64,000 nucleotides of DNA. It comes from Lachnospiraceae bacterium V9D3004 (GTDB taxonomy: Bacteria; Bacillota; Clostridia; Lachnospirales; Lachnospiraceae). Both the position numbers and the translations under genes were made by a program. Under the pieces are notes generated by a model. The model did not search any database and was not told where the DNA came from. It worked only from the letters and a program-made list of their open reading frames with translations. The stretch is from NCBI GenBank assembly GCA_000621985.1, contig JHWW01000012.1, positions 1 through 64,000 of the forward strand, given 5' to 3'. Shown here one piece after another: positions 17,028-26,652 of the stretch. Position 1 is the stretch's first letter, and each line of letters begins with the position of its first letter.

Positions 17028-17720
17028 TTATCTCAAACGATCGGTTTCAAACCTGGCTCTGGTCTCCAAAAATTGTACAATTTGCACAAAAATCTCTTCA
17101 TCATTTTCAACATTAACAATAAGATCAAGAGCTGCCGCTATATTTCCAAGCATTATATTATTAAGTCTGTCTCTGTTCTTGCGAAGCAGTTCAAGCATCT
17201 CTCTCGAACTCTCGCAATCAAGTATCCTGAACAAAAAATCCCTGTCACTAAGTCCGGACAGATCCTTTTTATCAACATAACCCGCTTCAAAATCGTCACT
17301 CCCCTGATCACCTGACTGCCTGGAACTATTCCTGTTCTTATCATTACCGATCGAAATCTGTTCAAATATATCCGAAGCGGCAACCTTCCCGATATGTTCA
17401 GATACAGAAGGCTTTCTGTTCGAACGGCTTCCCTGTGTATTCTCATCAGCAGCCGCCGTCTCAGACATCCCTTCACCGTAAAAATTCTGAATATCTTCGA
17501 TTCCGGCTACCGGATTAAACCATCTCTCTCCCTGATCATTTTCTCCCATGAACATATCGAGCGGGCTTGCATAATACTCATAACTACCGAACAAAGCCTG
17601 GAAAATAACAAGCTGCTCCAGTGTCTCCGAATGCTTTGCTATTGTAACTATCTGGTACAGGCCTCCCTTAATATGACTGTACCTCTCTCCGGGTATAGGT
17701 AAATGTTTACCGGTATTCAT
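17028..17720 (-). CDS. DUF1653 domain protein with long unknown tail
   Basis: Residues about 9-58 match the small DUF1653 module (GERYSHIKGGLYQIVTIAKH, LVIFQALFGSYEYYASPLDM), whose function is not known. DUF1653 proteins are often little more than this domain; here about 170 further residues follow: a polar, probably disordered stretch (about 75-145), then a helical C-terminus rich in Leu/Asn/Glu (DFLFRILDCESSREMLELLR). The start codon lies 18 nt after the stop of the upstream aldolase gene, so they are probably co-transcribed. No role can be assigned. Confidence 0.7.
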   Translation of the reverse strand: MNTGKHLPIPGERYSHIKGGLYQIVTIAKHSETLEQLVIFQALFGSYEYYASPLDMFMGENDQGERWFNPVAGIEDIQNFYGEGMSETAAADENTQGSRSNRKPSVSEHIGKVAASDIFEQISIGNDKNRNSSRQSGDQGSDDFEAGYVDKKDLSGLSDRDFLFRILDCESSREMLELLRKNRDRLNNIMLGNIAAALDLIVNVENDEEIFVQIVQFLETRARFETDRLR

Positions 17721-17738
17721 AACCCTATCGCTCCTCTT

Positions 17739-18716
17739 CTATCGTCTCCTTGACAGATGAATAGTGAAACCTCCGAATGAACCGTCTATGTATATAAATG
17801 TACAGATACCTTTATCATCATATCTGGCACTTGATTCCACAAATGAAACTCCTCTTAGCGCAAGGTGGTACTTTGCACGTTCGATCGAATTAACAGCGAT
17901 CGCAATATGTCCCATCTCACCTGTCTGTGCAGTCTTATCATGTACAAATTCAATTCCCGTTCCTGCAAAGAATCCAACTCCACCCGAAGCTTCAGTTTTA
18001 CCAAATCCAAACATGTTCCCAAACAAACCTGCAAGATCAGATGCAGCATCTTTACCATCCACATTGATACCAACATGAAGAAGTTTATAATCAAGCATGG
18101 TATCAACAGCCTCACGTGTAAGCCTTGTTATCTCATCAAACCTTCCATCTTTTATTAAACTGTCCTTGACCATCCAGCTTCCGCCGCATGCTATCACCTT
18201 CGGATCTGCAAGATATGAATTAAGATTGCCGGAATTAATGCCTCCTGTGGGCATAAATCTAATCTTCGTATACGGTGCCGACATAGCCTTTATCATCGCA
18301 AGTCCACCTGCTGCCTCGGCAGGGAAGAACTTAACAACATCAAGTCCTAGAGAGATTGCCTGTTCAATATCACTCGGGCTCGCACATCCCGGTACTACAG
18401 GGATATTTTTATCTACACAATGCTTTACAACCACAGGATTAAGCCCGGGGCTGACGATAAACTTTGCTCCGGCCAAGACCGCTTCATCTGCCTGTTCGGT
18501 TGTAAGAACCGTTCCCGCTCCAACAAGCATATCCGGATATTCTTCCGTCATTATCTTAATCGATTCCGCTGCCGCATCAGTCCTGAAAGTCACCTCTGCG
18601 CATGCAAGGCCTCCGTCACAAAGTGCACCTGCAAGTCTCTTTGCATCTTTACTGTCATCAAGCTTAACTACCGGAACAATTCCGATCCGGGATATCTGAT
18701 CCAATACATTATTCAT
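17739..18716 (-). CDS. eda: KDPG/KHG aldolase fused to VOC-like domain
   Basis: Residues 1-205 are a class I aldolase of the Entner-Doudoroff/uronate pathway, splitting 2-keto-3-deoxy-6-phosphogluconate into pyruvate and glyceraldehyde-3-phosphate. Key residues are in place: Glu41 and Arg45 (AEVTFRT), Thr69 (GAGTVLT), and the Schiff-base Lys129 (VVKFFPAEAAGG). Residues about 213-325 form a second module with the beta-alpha pattern of a VOC/glyoxalase fold (LHVGINVDG, MGHIAIAVNSIERAKYHLAL, FIYIDGSFGGFTIHL). The usual aldolase has about 205-215 residues, so the tail is an addition. Its role may be binding or regulation; metal ligands are not obvious. Confidence 0.88.
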   Translation of the reverse strand: MNNVLDQISRIGIVPVVKLDDSKDAKRLAGALCDGGLACAEVTFRTDAAAESIKIMTEEYPDMLVGAGTVLTTEQADEAVLAGAKFIVSPGLNPVVVKHCVDKNIPVVPGCASPSDIEQAISLGLDVVKFFPAEAAGGLAMIKAMSAPYTKIRFMPTGGINSGNLNSYLADPKVIACGGSWMVKDSLIKDGRFDEITRLTREAVDTMLDYKLLHVGINVDGKDAASDLAGLFGNMFGFGKTEASGGVGFFAGTGIEFVHDKTAQTGEMGHIAIAVNSIERAKYHLALRGVSFVESSARYDDKGICTFIYIDGSFGGFTIHLSRRR

Positions 18717-18758
18717 AATTGATTATACGTCCTTTCTGTCCGATGGATTAATGTATAT

Positions 18759-18787
18759 AGTATAACTTACAGACAGCAAAAGTTCAA
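18759..18787 (-). promoter_or_regulatory. Sigma-A promoter of aldolase operon
   Basis: TTGAAC-N17-TATACT on the minus strand (-35 at 18782-18787, -10 at 18759-18764), 43 nt upstream of the aldolase start codon. Confidence 0.65.
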
Positions 18788-18794
18788 GGGTACT

Positions 18795-18828
18795 AAAAAC
18801 TCTCCGAAGTGATAAACCCGGAGAGTTT
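18795..18828 (-). terminator. Terminator after SEC-C gene
   Basis: AAACTCTCCG and CGGAGAGTTT form a perfect 10-bp stem with a 12-nt loop, followed on the minus strand by TTTTT. It ends the SEC-C gene and lies right upstream of the aldolase promoter. Confidence 0.9.
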
Positions 18829-18891
18829 CAATTATATTATTCTATGTAACCGTTCAGTAGTTCAGTTACTGTTATGTCATTAACAACCGTT

Positions 18892-19401
18892 CTATCTTCC
18901 GCAGCAGAACTTGTACTTCTTACCGGAACCGCACGGACAAGGATCATTTCTCCCAATCTTCTTGTCTTTAACGATTGTCTTGGACTTCTTTTGTTCCTTA
19001 TACAATTCTTTACGACGTTCTTCCGTAAGAAGATCGTCCCATGCCGGCAGAGTGTACAACCATTCTGCTTCGCATTCCACCATATTATAGTACAACTTCT
19101 CGAGATCAAATCCAAGGTTTACCTCTGTCTCTTCCGTCATCTCCTCAATCGGATTAGGCTCCTTCAGACTGTCATTAATGCCATCAAGGAAACCAACCAT
19201 ATGCATTATGTCAAGTCCGTATTTCTCAGCAAGTCCTGCAACGGTACCTGTCACAACCTCATCAGGTTTTGCAAGAAGCTGTTCATATATTCCCTTCTCA
19301 AGCTCGAAGTATTCTCTCCAGAATGCCTCTCCCTTCTTGGTATTCTGCATATCTTCACTGTATGCTTTCTTTCTCCACTGAATCAATAAACTATCACTCA
19401 T
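18892..19401 (-). CDS. SEC-C metal-binding motif protein
   Basis: A 169-residue cytoplasmic protein. The last ~20 residues are a SEC-C zinc motif ([20 protein letters not shown]), the same module found at the end of SecA, where it binds zinc and helps contact SecB or ribosomes. The N-terminal 140 residues are helical and acidic and carry no domain I recognise, though such proteins with a long helical N-terminus are common in Lachnospiraceae. It appears to be a single-gene unit, ended by the terminator at 18795-18828. Function unknown; a role as chaperone or ribosome-associated factor is only a guess. Confidence 0.85.
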   Translation of the reverse strand: MSDSLLIQWRKKAYSEDMQNTKKGEAFWREYFELEKGIYEQLLAKPDEVVTGTVAGLAEKYGLDIMHMVGFLDGINDSLKEPNPIEEMTEETEVNLGFDLEKLYYNMVECEAEWLYTLPAWDDLLTEERRKELYKEQKKSKTIVKDKKIGRNDPCPCGSGKKYKFCCGR

Positions 19402-19486
19402 TTTTCATAACTCCTTATTTGCTTAAGTTTAATCATACTTGTATAGGATAACATCATTTGCCAAAATCGGCAAGTACTAATCACTT

Positions 19487-20554
19487 TCATGTTGCTCTCT
19501 GTTGCTCGTCGTGTAACATTTGGTTGATCATATCATTCCATATTATTCTGAAGTTCTCTGCAATAAAATCAATATCATCTTTTGACAATTCAACTTCTAA
19601 CATTTTTATAAATGTTTTTTGGAGTTCATTAGCATTACGAAGATAATCGTTTTCTTTATAACCCGGGAACAATTCCAAAACGTTTTTTTTCATTTCATTA
19701 ATAATATGATATGGAATCTCTTCAAAATGAATAAACAATCTTTGAAGGTTTCCACACCAATAATTACGGATAAAATCTCTCTCAATTTCATCATGATAAT
19801 CTGATAACAAACCTCTATTCTTGTACTCTTGTATCTTCAATAATTCAATAGTCAACCTGTCAAGATTTCTTTCCCCCATTACAACTATTGTCGAATTCTC
19901 ACTTACAATGTAATGATACTTCTTTTCATTTAAAATCACGTATGACTTCACGCAAAAAGATAAAACTCCACCAAAAAAATTGTCTTCAAATATAAGGTTC
20001 TCAGGGAAAACGATATGATTGTTTACCAACAACTCTTTTCGGTATAATTTTGTGTATACTCCTCCCGGCAATCTATCTGATGAGATAAAATGCTTTCTGT
20101 CTTCTACAGTATTAATTTCTATTCTTTTATTGTATTCAAAATCATCAGATTCAATATCGTATATTACGCCATCCTCATCTTCCCTTTGAAACCTGATAGA
20201 AGCTAATTCACAATCATACTCAACTATTGCATTATACAAAACCTCATACATGTCATCATCGGCCCAGTCATCAGAATCAACAAATCCTATGTATTCTCCT
20301 GTAGCATATGACATTCCAATATTACGCGCTGTACCCTGTTTTCCGTTTTCAGCGCACTGTATCACCATGATACTATCGGGGTATTTTTCTTCCCATTCAT
20401 AGAGTTTGTCTAGGGTATTATCTGTAGACGCGTCATCTACAAAAATAAGCTCCAAATTCTCAATTCCTATTGTCTGTCCGACCAAAGATTTTACACAACG
20501 GTCAATTTTATCTTCTACATTGTAGCACGGGATAATTACACTTATCTTATCCAT
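19487..20554 (-). CDS. GT2 family glycosyltransferase, copy A
   Basis: A 355-residue inverting glycosyltransferase of the GT-A fold. The N-terminus shows the family pattern VIIPCYNVEDKIDRCVKSL, then ELIFVDDASTDNT (nucleotide binding), and GFVDSDDWADDDMYE, whose DSD is the metal-binding DXD motif. The C-terminal ~140 residues are helical and are shared with the paralogue at 48270-49328 (both contain YHDEIERDF/EF and EIPYxIIxxMxxNV). Copy A is clearly AT-richer than its flanks. It lies 39 nt downstream of the GH39 gene, same strand. The acceptor is unknown; surface or flagellar glycan is plausible. Confidence 0.88.
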   Translation of the reverse strand: MDKISVIIPCYNVEDKIDRCVKSLVGQTIGIENLELIFVDDASTDNTLDKLYEWEEKYPDSIMVIQCAENGKQGTARNIGMSYATGEYIGFVDSDDWADDDMYEVLYNAIVEYDCELASIRFQREDEDGVIYDIESDDFEYNKRIEINTVEDRKHFISSDRLPGGVYTKLYRKELLVNNHIVFPENLIFEDNFFGGVLSFCVKSYVILNEKKYHYIVSENSTIVVMGERNLDRLTIELLKIQEYKNRGLLSDYHDEIERDFIRNYWCGNLQRLFIHFEEIPYHIINEMKKNVLELFPGYKENDYLRNANELQKTFIKMLEVELSKDDIDFIAENFRIIWNDMINQMLHDEQQRAT

Positions 20555-20593
20555 AGTTTCACCTTTTCTGCAAATTTTTTTAAATGTATAATC

Positions 20594-22120
20594 TTACTCC
20601 ATCGTCCTTGAATACGAATATCCTCGATCACTCTTAACTGATACTTCAGTGCACTCAAAATATACTACTGCGAATTCGTCCAGCAATATATTAATATTCA
20701 AATTACCATCCTTGCTCTTCAAAATATCCGAACTAACCTGCGGATTAGCTGAGAGTTTAAGGAGCTCAAGCTGCGAATCGGTAAGTGATGAGGGTTCTCC
20801 CATATCATGCCATACCTTTAAAGGATTACATACTTTTTCGTCTACTGTTTTATATATGATACAATATTCTTTATCGTCATCAACACCCTCAAGATTAATA
20901 AGACAGTTGAGTTCAATCTTTCTTCGGGTTCTCTTCAAACCATGATTCCACGCTATTCCCCTTATGCTTCCATCAGGCATGCGAACTATGACTGATTCTT
21001 CGCTCCTATGAATGCACTGGCCTTTAAGCTTCTTATAGAATGCAAATGTCCAGAAAGTAGGCTTTGGTATAACCCCGTTGGCAACAAGCCCGAATCCTCC
21101 GTGGAAAGGTGTGAAAGGAACCCCTTGTTCCTCGAACACATCTCCAAAGGTCCAATATGAATACGATGCATTGTCATCTCCGAGCCATGACAACTGATGG
21201 GCTATATATGCAGCATTCTTATTCGTATCATGTATCGGATTATTTGGGCAATACGACGTATTATATTCTGTAATATGTATCTCTTTTCCGGCAAATTCTT
21301 CATAGCTGTCGGTTATTGTACGGGTAGTGTGAAGATTGTCGATCCCGTAATGTGGGTCGGTCAATTCCTGATATACATAATGACCGTCTCTATCAGGCAT
21401 CTCAGTCGTATAATGATGCCTTGTGATAAAATCAGGCATTATATTTTCCGCTTTGCAAAAATCAAGGAACTTCGTGATCCATTCTTCATCTTTTACACCG
21501 CATACCGCCGGACCTCCAACCCTGAATCTCTTATCAAGACTCTTGATCGCACTGATGGTCTTTGCGAATAATTTAAAATATTCATCCATATCCGCATCTT
21601 TCCAAAATCCCGGAAGATTAGGCTCATTCCATACTTCTATCGGCCATGTAACAACTTCTTCGCTGCCGTAACGTTCCATAAGATGCGTAAGTGTTGCCTT
21701 AACAAGATCACACCATCCGTCATATGACTTAGGAGGAGTAGTATTACCTTTCCAATAGAATATCGTCTGATCGCCTGATGCCAACTTCTCAGGCATAAAT
21801 CCGAGTTCAAGAAAAGGTTTAATATCAAGCGACTTATACATATCCATTATTCTGTCAAGATATGTGAAATTATATTCTGCATGAACATTACCAGTCTCAT
21901 CCTCATATTCATGATATATTGCCATATCGTCTGTAAACAGCCCATGACCTCTTATATGCTTAAAACCAATATGTTCCTGAACATATGCAAGCTGATCATA
22001 ATACTCCTTTTGAAGCGCAAGTCCCGCACGTCCCGTTCCAACACAATAATCCACCTGATTATTGAAGTTCACATTGTCATTAATACTAATCTTACTAGTT
22101 ATTTGTTTTGTTTCTGTCAT
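20594..22120 (-). CDS. Glycoside hydrolase family 39, beta-xylosidase-like
   Basis: The 508-residue protein has the GH39 (beta)8-barrel landmarks: the acid/base glutamate in PIEVWNEPNLPGFW (about residue 163) and the nucleophile glutamate in EIHITEYNTSY (about 266). No signal peptide is seen, so it probably acts in the cytoplasm on imported xylo-oligosaccharides, as known XynB enzymes do. AAGGAG precedes the ATG. It follows the WYL regulator gene by 51 nt, suggesting that regulator controls it. A C-terminal beta domain follows the barrel, as in other GH39 members. Confidence 0.9.
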   Translation of the reverse strand: MTETKQITSKISINDNVNFNNQVDYCVGTGRAGLALQKEYYDQLAYVQEHIGFKHIRGHGLFTDDMAIYHEYEDETGNVHAEYNFTYLDRIMDMYKSLDIKPFLELGFMPEKLASGDQTIFYWKGNTTPPKSYDGWCDLVKATLTHLMERYGSEEVVTWPIEVWNEPNLPGFWKDADMDEYFKLFAKTISAIKSLDKRFRVGGPAVCGVKDEEWITKFLDFCKAENIMPDFITRHHYTTEMPDRDGHYVYQELTDPHYGIDNLHTTRTITDSYEEFAGKEIHITEYNTSYCPNNPIHDTNKNAAYIAHQLSWLGDDNASYSYWTFGDVFEEQGVPFTPFHGGFGLVANGVIPKPTFWTFAFYKKLKGQCIHRSEESVIVRMPDGSIRGIAWNHGLKRTRRKIELNCLINLEGVDDDKEYCIIYKTVDEKVCNPLKVWHDMGEPSSLTDSQLELLKLSANPQVSSDILKSKDGNLNINILLDEFAVVYFECTEVSVKSDRGYSYSRTME

Positions 22121-22171
22121 CTTCGCACTCCTTTATCTCAAAACTCTTTTCTTATAATATCACAAACCATA

Positions 22172-23161
22172 CTAACGGTATCTGCATAATATATCTTCAA
22201 GCATCCGTCTCATATCCTCCTCAACTTCTTTGGGTCCGAGAATCTTAACTCCGTCCCCAAGACCGAAAACCCATCCGTAGAACTGATTACTTACCGCAAC
22301 ATCAACGTTTACCACAAAATGATCTTCATCACTTTTATGCATGTTAATATTCTTACCGAATCGGTCTATCACAACGCCTACGTAACGTTTCTCAAATTCA
22401 ATCTTTACACGCTTCTCTTCGCCGGCAAACATTCCGAATCTTTTGTTGGAATATGAAGCCATGTCGATTCTTTTGAATACATCTTTGCCTTCTCTTGCTT
22501 TATCCATGATAACAATATTGTTCATCTTGTCAACTCTGAAATGCTTAATAATACCGGCATCAGAATCATAGCCAATAAGATAATAATTCTCCGCATTCTG
22601 AGTCAGCCCCCATGGCGAAATCACATACCTCTTACCATTCTTTTTTAATACCATGTTCTTATTAAGATCCCATTCGAAATACGTAAAAGATATCTGAACA
22701 TTTGCCGCAATTGCTTCGTGAATGTCATCTACATTATAATAGATACTCTCATTCATGGTCTTGACACGATTCTGCACATACACCTGTCTGTGAAGCTTGC
22801 CGGCCTCATGTCTGCTTGTGAGACTTTCGAGCTTCTTGATCAGATTCCTCGACTTCTTCTCTGTAAGGAATCTGGCTGATTGCACCGAATCAACCAGAAG
22901 CTTAAGCTCCGCCATCTCAAACTCCCTACTGCCGATATAATACTCATTGGAACCTCCTCTTTTTTCTTTTAACACATCAAGTCCATAGTTTTCAAGCGCC
23001 TCAATATCGGTATATATACTTTTTCGTTCCGCGTCAATATTATATCCGGCTAAAGCGGATATCAACTCATTCACAGTCATGCCGTGTCCATCATCAGTAT
23101 TCTCAAGCAATATTTTCATCAGATACAGAAGCTTAAGCTTCTGGGTTTCACTTCTGGGCAT
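22172..23161 (-). CDS. WYL-domain transcriptional regulator
   Basis: A 329-residue regulator. The N-terminal winged helix-turn-helix covers about residues 1-65 (QKLKLLYLMKILLENTDD, YNIDAERKSIYTDIEALENY); the WYL domain spans about 140-220, with the conserved GLTQNAENYYLIGYDSDAG pattern, and a WCX-type C-terminal domain follows (about 240-329). WYL proteins sense small ligands or nucleic acid and commonly control adjacent genes. It is the first complete gene before GH39 and GT2 on the same strand. AAGGAG lies 8 nt before the ATG. Confidence 0.9.
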   Translation of the reverse strand: MPRSETQKLKLLYLMKILLENTDDGHGMTVNELISALAGYNIDAERKSIYTDIEALENYGLDVLKEKRGGSNEYYIGSREFEMAELKLLVDSVQSARFLTEKKSRNLIKKLESLTSRHEAGKLHRQVYVQNRVKTMNESIYYNVDDIHEAIAANVQISFTYFEWDLNKNMVLKKNGKRYVISPWGLTQNAENYYLIGYDSDAGIIKHFRVDKMNNIVIMDKAREGKDVFKRIDMASYSNKRFGMFAGEEKRVKIEFEKRYVGVVIDRFGKNINMHKSDEDHFVVNVDVAVSNQFYGWVFGLGDGVKILGPKEVEEDMRRMLEDILCRYR

Positions 23162-23186
23162 ATGGATCGCTCCTTAAATATATTTC

Positions 23187-23483
23187 CTAAAACAATGCTA
23201 ACATCAACATATTGGCTTCGTTATCCAAATTATATTCTTTAACTATATCAAAATATCTATTTTGGGTGGCGCTCGAACGATCAAATACTCTGTCAACCCC
23301 AGCAATTATTGCCGAAAAGTCTGTCTTTTCACCTTCTGTTCTCCAGATTATCATAGAAATTATTTTTATCCATATATACTCAAAACACTTATAAAGCAAT
23401 TCTTCTGAAACAACAACTTTATTACCATCGGTTTTCATCCATTTCAAAAATATAGAATAAACAAAAAATAGGAAAATTGACAA
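23187..23483 (-). pseudogene. Unrecognised 98-codon reading frame, probable gene remnant
   Basis: An open frame of about 98 codons, 25 nt upstream of the WYL gene. Its only long start is a TTG inside a promoter for the opposite strand (23477-23505), with no ribosome binding site, so it looks like the C-terminal end of a broken gene. The sequence is helix-rich and protein-like (LLYKCFEYIWIKIISMIIW, then RYFDIVKEYNLDNEANMLML). The pattern faintly recalls the C-terminus of FliB-like lysine methylases, but I cannot support that. Confidence 0.35.
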
Positions 23484-23505
23484 TCAAAAACATATATGCT
23501 ATATT
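23477..23505 (+). promoter_or_regulatory. Sigma-A promoter of CgeB-like gene
   Basis: TTGACA-N17-TATATT (-35 at 23477-23482, -10 at 23500-23505), 35 nt upstream of the start codon at 23540. Confidence 0.75.
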
Positions 23506-23539
23506 CGTCTTATTCTTAAAGAAGTAATGGAGTAATAAA

Positions 23540-24709
23540 ATGTCGATTATTTTTTGCCAATGGAACAGCATAATTGAACATAGCATTATCAATGCTTTTT
23601 ACAAGCTAAAATATGATGTCATTCTATTTAATTATCCATTTAAGAACAAAGATCTTGACACTGATTACATCAAAGTATTCTCTGACTCATTAATGAAAAC
23701 ATCCAATGTCGACTTTGTTTTCTCTGTCAACTACATTCCTATTATATCAAAAGTATGTAATATTGCAAGAATTCACTATATATCCTGGACAGTTGACAGT
23801 CCTTCTTTAACTTTGTATTCCAAATCAATGTGCAGTCCGTATTCTCATGCTTTTTTATTTGATTATGAATTATATTTAAAATTCAAAAATTATTTCCCTG
23901 CGAATGTTCATTATCTTCCTCTTGCAGGAGACACCGATTTCTACGATTCAATATCTATTTCTACAGAAGATCATGCTCTGTACGACTGCGATATATCATT
24001 TGTCGGCTCCTTCCATACAAAATACTGCTCTTATTACGATATCGCATTTTCTAATCTTAATGATTATTATAAAGGTTATATTAACGCACTAATACATACA
24101 CAGCTTAACATATACGGCTATTATCTGATTGAAGATTCTCTACCTGAAGAATTAGCCAATTCAATAATGAGCAGTACAGGGCTTACCACTTTGCCTGATT
24201 ATATCCAAGATATTCCCGGTTTTGTAGCCAATCATATTATTGGTTTTAAATGCAATCAACAAGATCGTATCAAGACTCTTGAATATATTAGCAATTATTA
24301 TAATATTAATCTTTATACTACGGAAGACACCTCGATGCTGCCAAAAGTTAATAACTGTGGCATTGCTGATTCATCAAATGATATGCCAAAGGTGTTTAAA
24401 TGTAGTAAGATCAACCTCAATATGTCTGCACGAACCATAAAATCAGGCATACCACAAAGAATATTTGACATTATGGCTGCCGGAGGCTTTGTTCTCTCCA
24501 ATTACCAATCTGAAATACCTGAATATTTCACACCAGATGAGGACATTGTATTATACGATAGTTTACAAGATCTCAAAACAAAGATTCACTACTATCTTAG
24601 CCACGAACAAGAACGAAATAGAATTGCACGCAACGGATACAATAAAGTCAAGCAATTCCATACATATCACGTAAAAATCAAAGAATTACTATCAACTATT
24701 ACAAAGTAA
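23540..24709 (+). CDS. CgeB-like (DUF3880/GT4-type) glycosyltransferase, copy A
   Basis: A 389-residue GT-B-fold protein. Residues about 1-190 look like the DUF3880 N-terminal domain (HYISWTVDSPSLTLYSKSMC, HAFLFDYELYLKFKNYFP, CDISFVGSFHTKY); the C-terminal half resembles glycosyl transferase group 1 (SSNDMPKVFKCSKINLNMSA, QRIFDIMAAGGFVLSNYQSE). The paralogue at 49481-50650 has exactly the same length and shares these motifs (CWTVDVP, FLFDYSQY, SRINLNITMRP, LYDVCGCGGFLLTNWQDELP). CgeB itself is a Bacillus spore-crust glycosylation protein. Here the neighbours suggest a role in surface or flagellar glycan. It is on the plus strand, convergent with the LicD operon, and AT-rich. Confidence 0.82.
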   Translation: MSIIFCQWNSIIEHSIINAFYKLKYDVILFNYPFKNKDLDTDYIKVFSDSLMKTSNVDFVFSVNYIPIISKVCNIARIHYISWTVDSPSLTLYSKSMCSPYSHAFLFDYELYLKFKNYFPANVHYLPLAGDTDFYDSISISTEDHALYDCDISFVGSFHTKYCSYYDIAFSNLNDYYKGYINALIHTQLNIYGYYLIEDSLPEELANSIMSSTGLTTLPDYIQDIPGFVANHIIGFKCNQQDRIKTLEYISNYYNINLYTTEDTSMLPKVNNCGIADSSNDMPKVFKCSKINLNMSARTIKSGIPQRIFDIMAAGGFVLSNYQSEIPEYFTPDEDIVLYDSLQDLKTKIHYYLSHEQERNRIARNGYNKVKQFHTYHVKIKELLSTITK

Positions 24710-24749
24710 GCATCAAGAAGATTCTTTTTCCTTTTTTATGTATGATATC

Positions 24750-26594
24750 TTAAATCAAATTTGAAACCAACTCATAATATTCTAATGCTGTCCAATGATA
24801 CGACGCCTGTTCCTGAGTCATGTCTTCTCCATTTCTGTCAACGTATTCATAATAATTACTGAATAACAATGCACATACCGAAATATAACAGTATATCTTA
24901 AGTCTGATATTCTCCGGGCAGTCGCCTCCAAAATATGAATCTATCAACCAGTCAGCTTCGTCCCTGGAATATCCTGCATTAAGAATAAAAACTGCGAGAT
25001 CAATATGCGTATCCTGGATTCCTGCATATTCCCAGTCAATAATACGAATATCTTTTTCCTGAATATCCTTTTCATCACAAAAAACATCTGTTATAACAAA
25101 ATTCTCTCCTGAAAGATCAAAATGAGTTATTCCAACGGCATGTGGTTGTGACAATGCATACTCATAACATTTCCTTACCTTCTTTTTTGTATCTTGGTAA
25201 TCATCATAAAACGAAAGATCCCCCCATAATTCTTCGTATCTTTCAATGTAATCCCATATATCAAATGTTACTCTTGAAGATGTAGAGATTTGATGGACAT
25301 ATGTGACAACTTCAAAGCACTCCAATACTTCTTCTTTATTACCGACATCAAGTGGGTGTCCGTTTAATATCATTTGAGAGATTTTATTTCCGTTATCTTC
25401 GTTAAAGTAGAGACAATTATCAGCAATCTCATGACTTTTAAGTAAATTATAAATTCTTTTTTCATTTTTGTATGTTGTAATATCTTTTGTTTTAGATACC
25501 GGGATGCGAATCGTATATTCATTTTCTCCCAGCTTAAATAACATCGTTGCATTTCTGAAACCGTATTTCAACATATCAAGGACTTCTACACGATCTTCAT
25601 CAATCTTAAAAAAAGATCTCAGATCTTTTTTTAATGATTTCTTCATTTTTTGGCCCCACTCATTTTTCCCGCTGTTTTTATACCCGGAATATATCGGATA
25701 ATCATGTAGTGATCCACCACGTTCATATTTCATGTAATCACCATATCCGGCAGAGAGGATATATTGGTATCCTACAGGGCATGGTAATTTTAAACACTCA
25801 AACTCTAATAATACTGTTTCTTTATACCACTCCTTTTTGTATCGCCATGTTGGAACATTTTTAATATATGGAAATAAAGTCACTTCTTTTGCTTCCTCTT
25901 CAGAATACAAACAACATATACGATCAAACAATATCCCCATCTGCACAGCAATATCCCCTGAACGGTCAATATCTAAACCCGCTAAATCTTCAATACTGGA
26001 AAGCCACTCTTCAACATCACTAAGCTCAGCCCCTTTCATAATCCTCTGTGTTACTTCATTTATGATTGCCGTAAGTTCAATCTGTACCTGTTCTTCCTCC
26101 GCAGAAGGAGCAATGTAATCCAATGGAAATATATCTACTCCACTGAAAAATTTAGAGTCAAAATAATAATCAAGAGAATATTTACTTCCTTTCAATTCCA
26201 TATTCTCACATACACGTGAAAAACACTGATCAAATAATTTATTATTAAATGATTTTACAAACATATATTTTTCATCAAGTTCATTAAGACATACCTGAGA
26301 AAATCTATCGTAATCACTTCTCATCATCGCAATATCCACATCATCATCCCATGGTATAAATCCCTTATGTCTTACTGCACCAAGAAGAGTTCCGCTATCA
26401 GCAAACCATGTAATATCATATTTTCTACATATCCTGTCTATTTCAGCAAGCATTTCAAGTTGGGCAGCCCAATAATGTTTCATATTCGTGCTCACAAAAA
26501 AACCACACCTAAATTCTCCTCGAAAAAATTCTTTTGGAAATGATAATTTTGTTTTAGACTCATCGTTATAAGTATAACACATTCCATCCATCAT
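24750..26594 (-). CDS. LicD phosphotransferase fused to choline-kinase-like domain, copy 1
   Basis: Residues about 35-320 are a LicD domain, which transfers phosphocholine from CDP-choline to a sugar: WFADSGTLLGAVRHKGFIPW and DDDVDIAM (Asp residues 83-88) form the nucleotidyltransferase-fold active site. Residues about 340-614 are a choline kinase/aminoglycoside phosphotransferase fold: ITHFDLSGENFVI (Brenner motif, about 490) and IIDWEYAGIQDTHIDLAVF (metal-binding, about 520). In Haemophilus and pneumococcus these activities belong to separate proteins, LicD and LicA. It is last in the five-gene operon. A paralogue of identical length precedes it. The substrate may be choline, ethanolamine or another amino alcohol. 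Confidence 0.9.
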   Translation of the reverse strand: MMDGMCYTYNDESKTKLSFPKEFFRGEFRCGFFVSTNMKHYWAAQLEMLAEIDRICRKYDITWFADSGTLLGAVRHKGFIPWDDDVDIAMMRSDYDRFSQVCLNELDEKYMFVKSFNNKLFDQCFSRVCENMELKGSKYSLDYYFDSKFFSGVDIFPLDYIAPSAEEEQVQIELTAIINEVTQRIMKGAELSDVEEWLSSIEDLAGLDIDRSGDIAVQMGILFDRICCLYSEEEAKEVTLFPYIKNVPTWRYKKEWYKETVLLEFECLKLPCPVGYQYILSAGYGDYMKYERGGSLHDYPIYSGYKNSGKNEWGQKMKKSLKKDLRSFFKIDEDRVEVLDMLKYGFRNATMLFKLGENEYTIRIPVSKTKDITTYKNEKRIYNLLKSHEIADNCLYFNEDNGNKISQMILNGHPLDVGNKEEVLECFEVVTYVHQISTSSRVTFDIWDYIERYEELWGDLSFYDDYQDTKKKVRKCYEYALSQPHAVGITHFDLSGENFVITDVFCDEKDIQEKDIRIIDWEYAGIQDTHIDLAVFILNAGYSRDEADWLIDSYFGGDCPENIRLKIYCYISVCALLFSNYYEYVDRNGEDMTQEQASYHWTALEYYELVSNLI

Positions 26595-26652
26595 CTATAC
26601 TCCCTTATCTGTCAACCAAAAATTATTACTCAATAATTTTTTCGTTTTTACG

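Noticed and set aside
18097-18699. 200-codon plus-strand frame opposite the aldolase gene
   Set aside because: Antisense of strongly conserved Eda codons; no independent gene signals.
23187-23483. FliB-like flagellin lysine methylase C-terminus
   Set aside because: Only a vague helical pattern match; no catalytic cysteine cluster or other FliB signature is visible.
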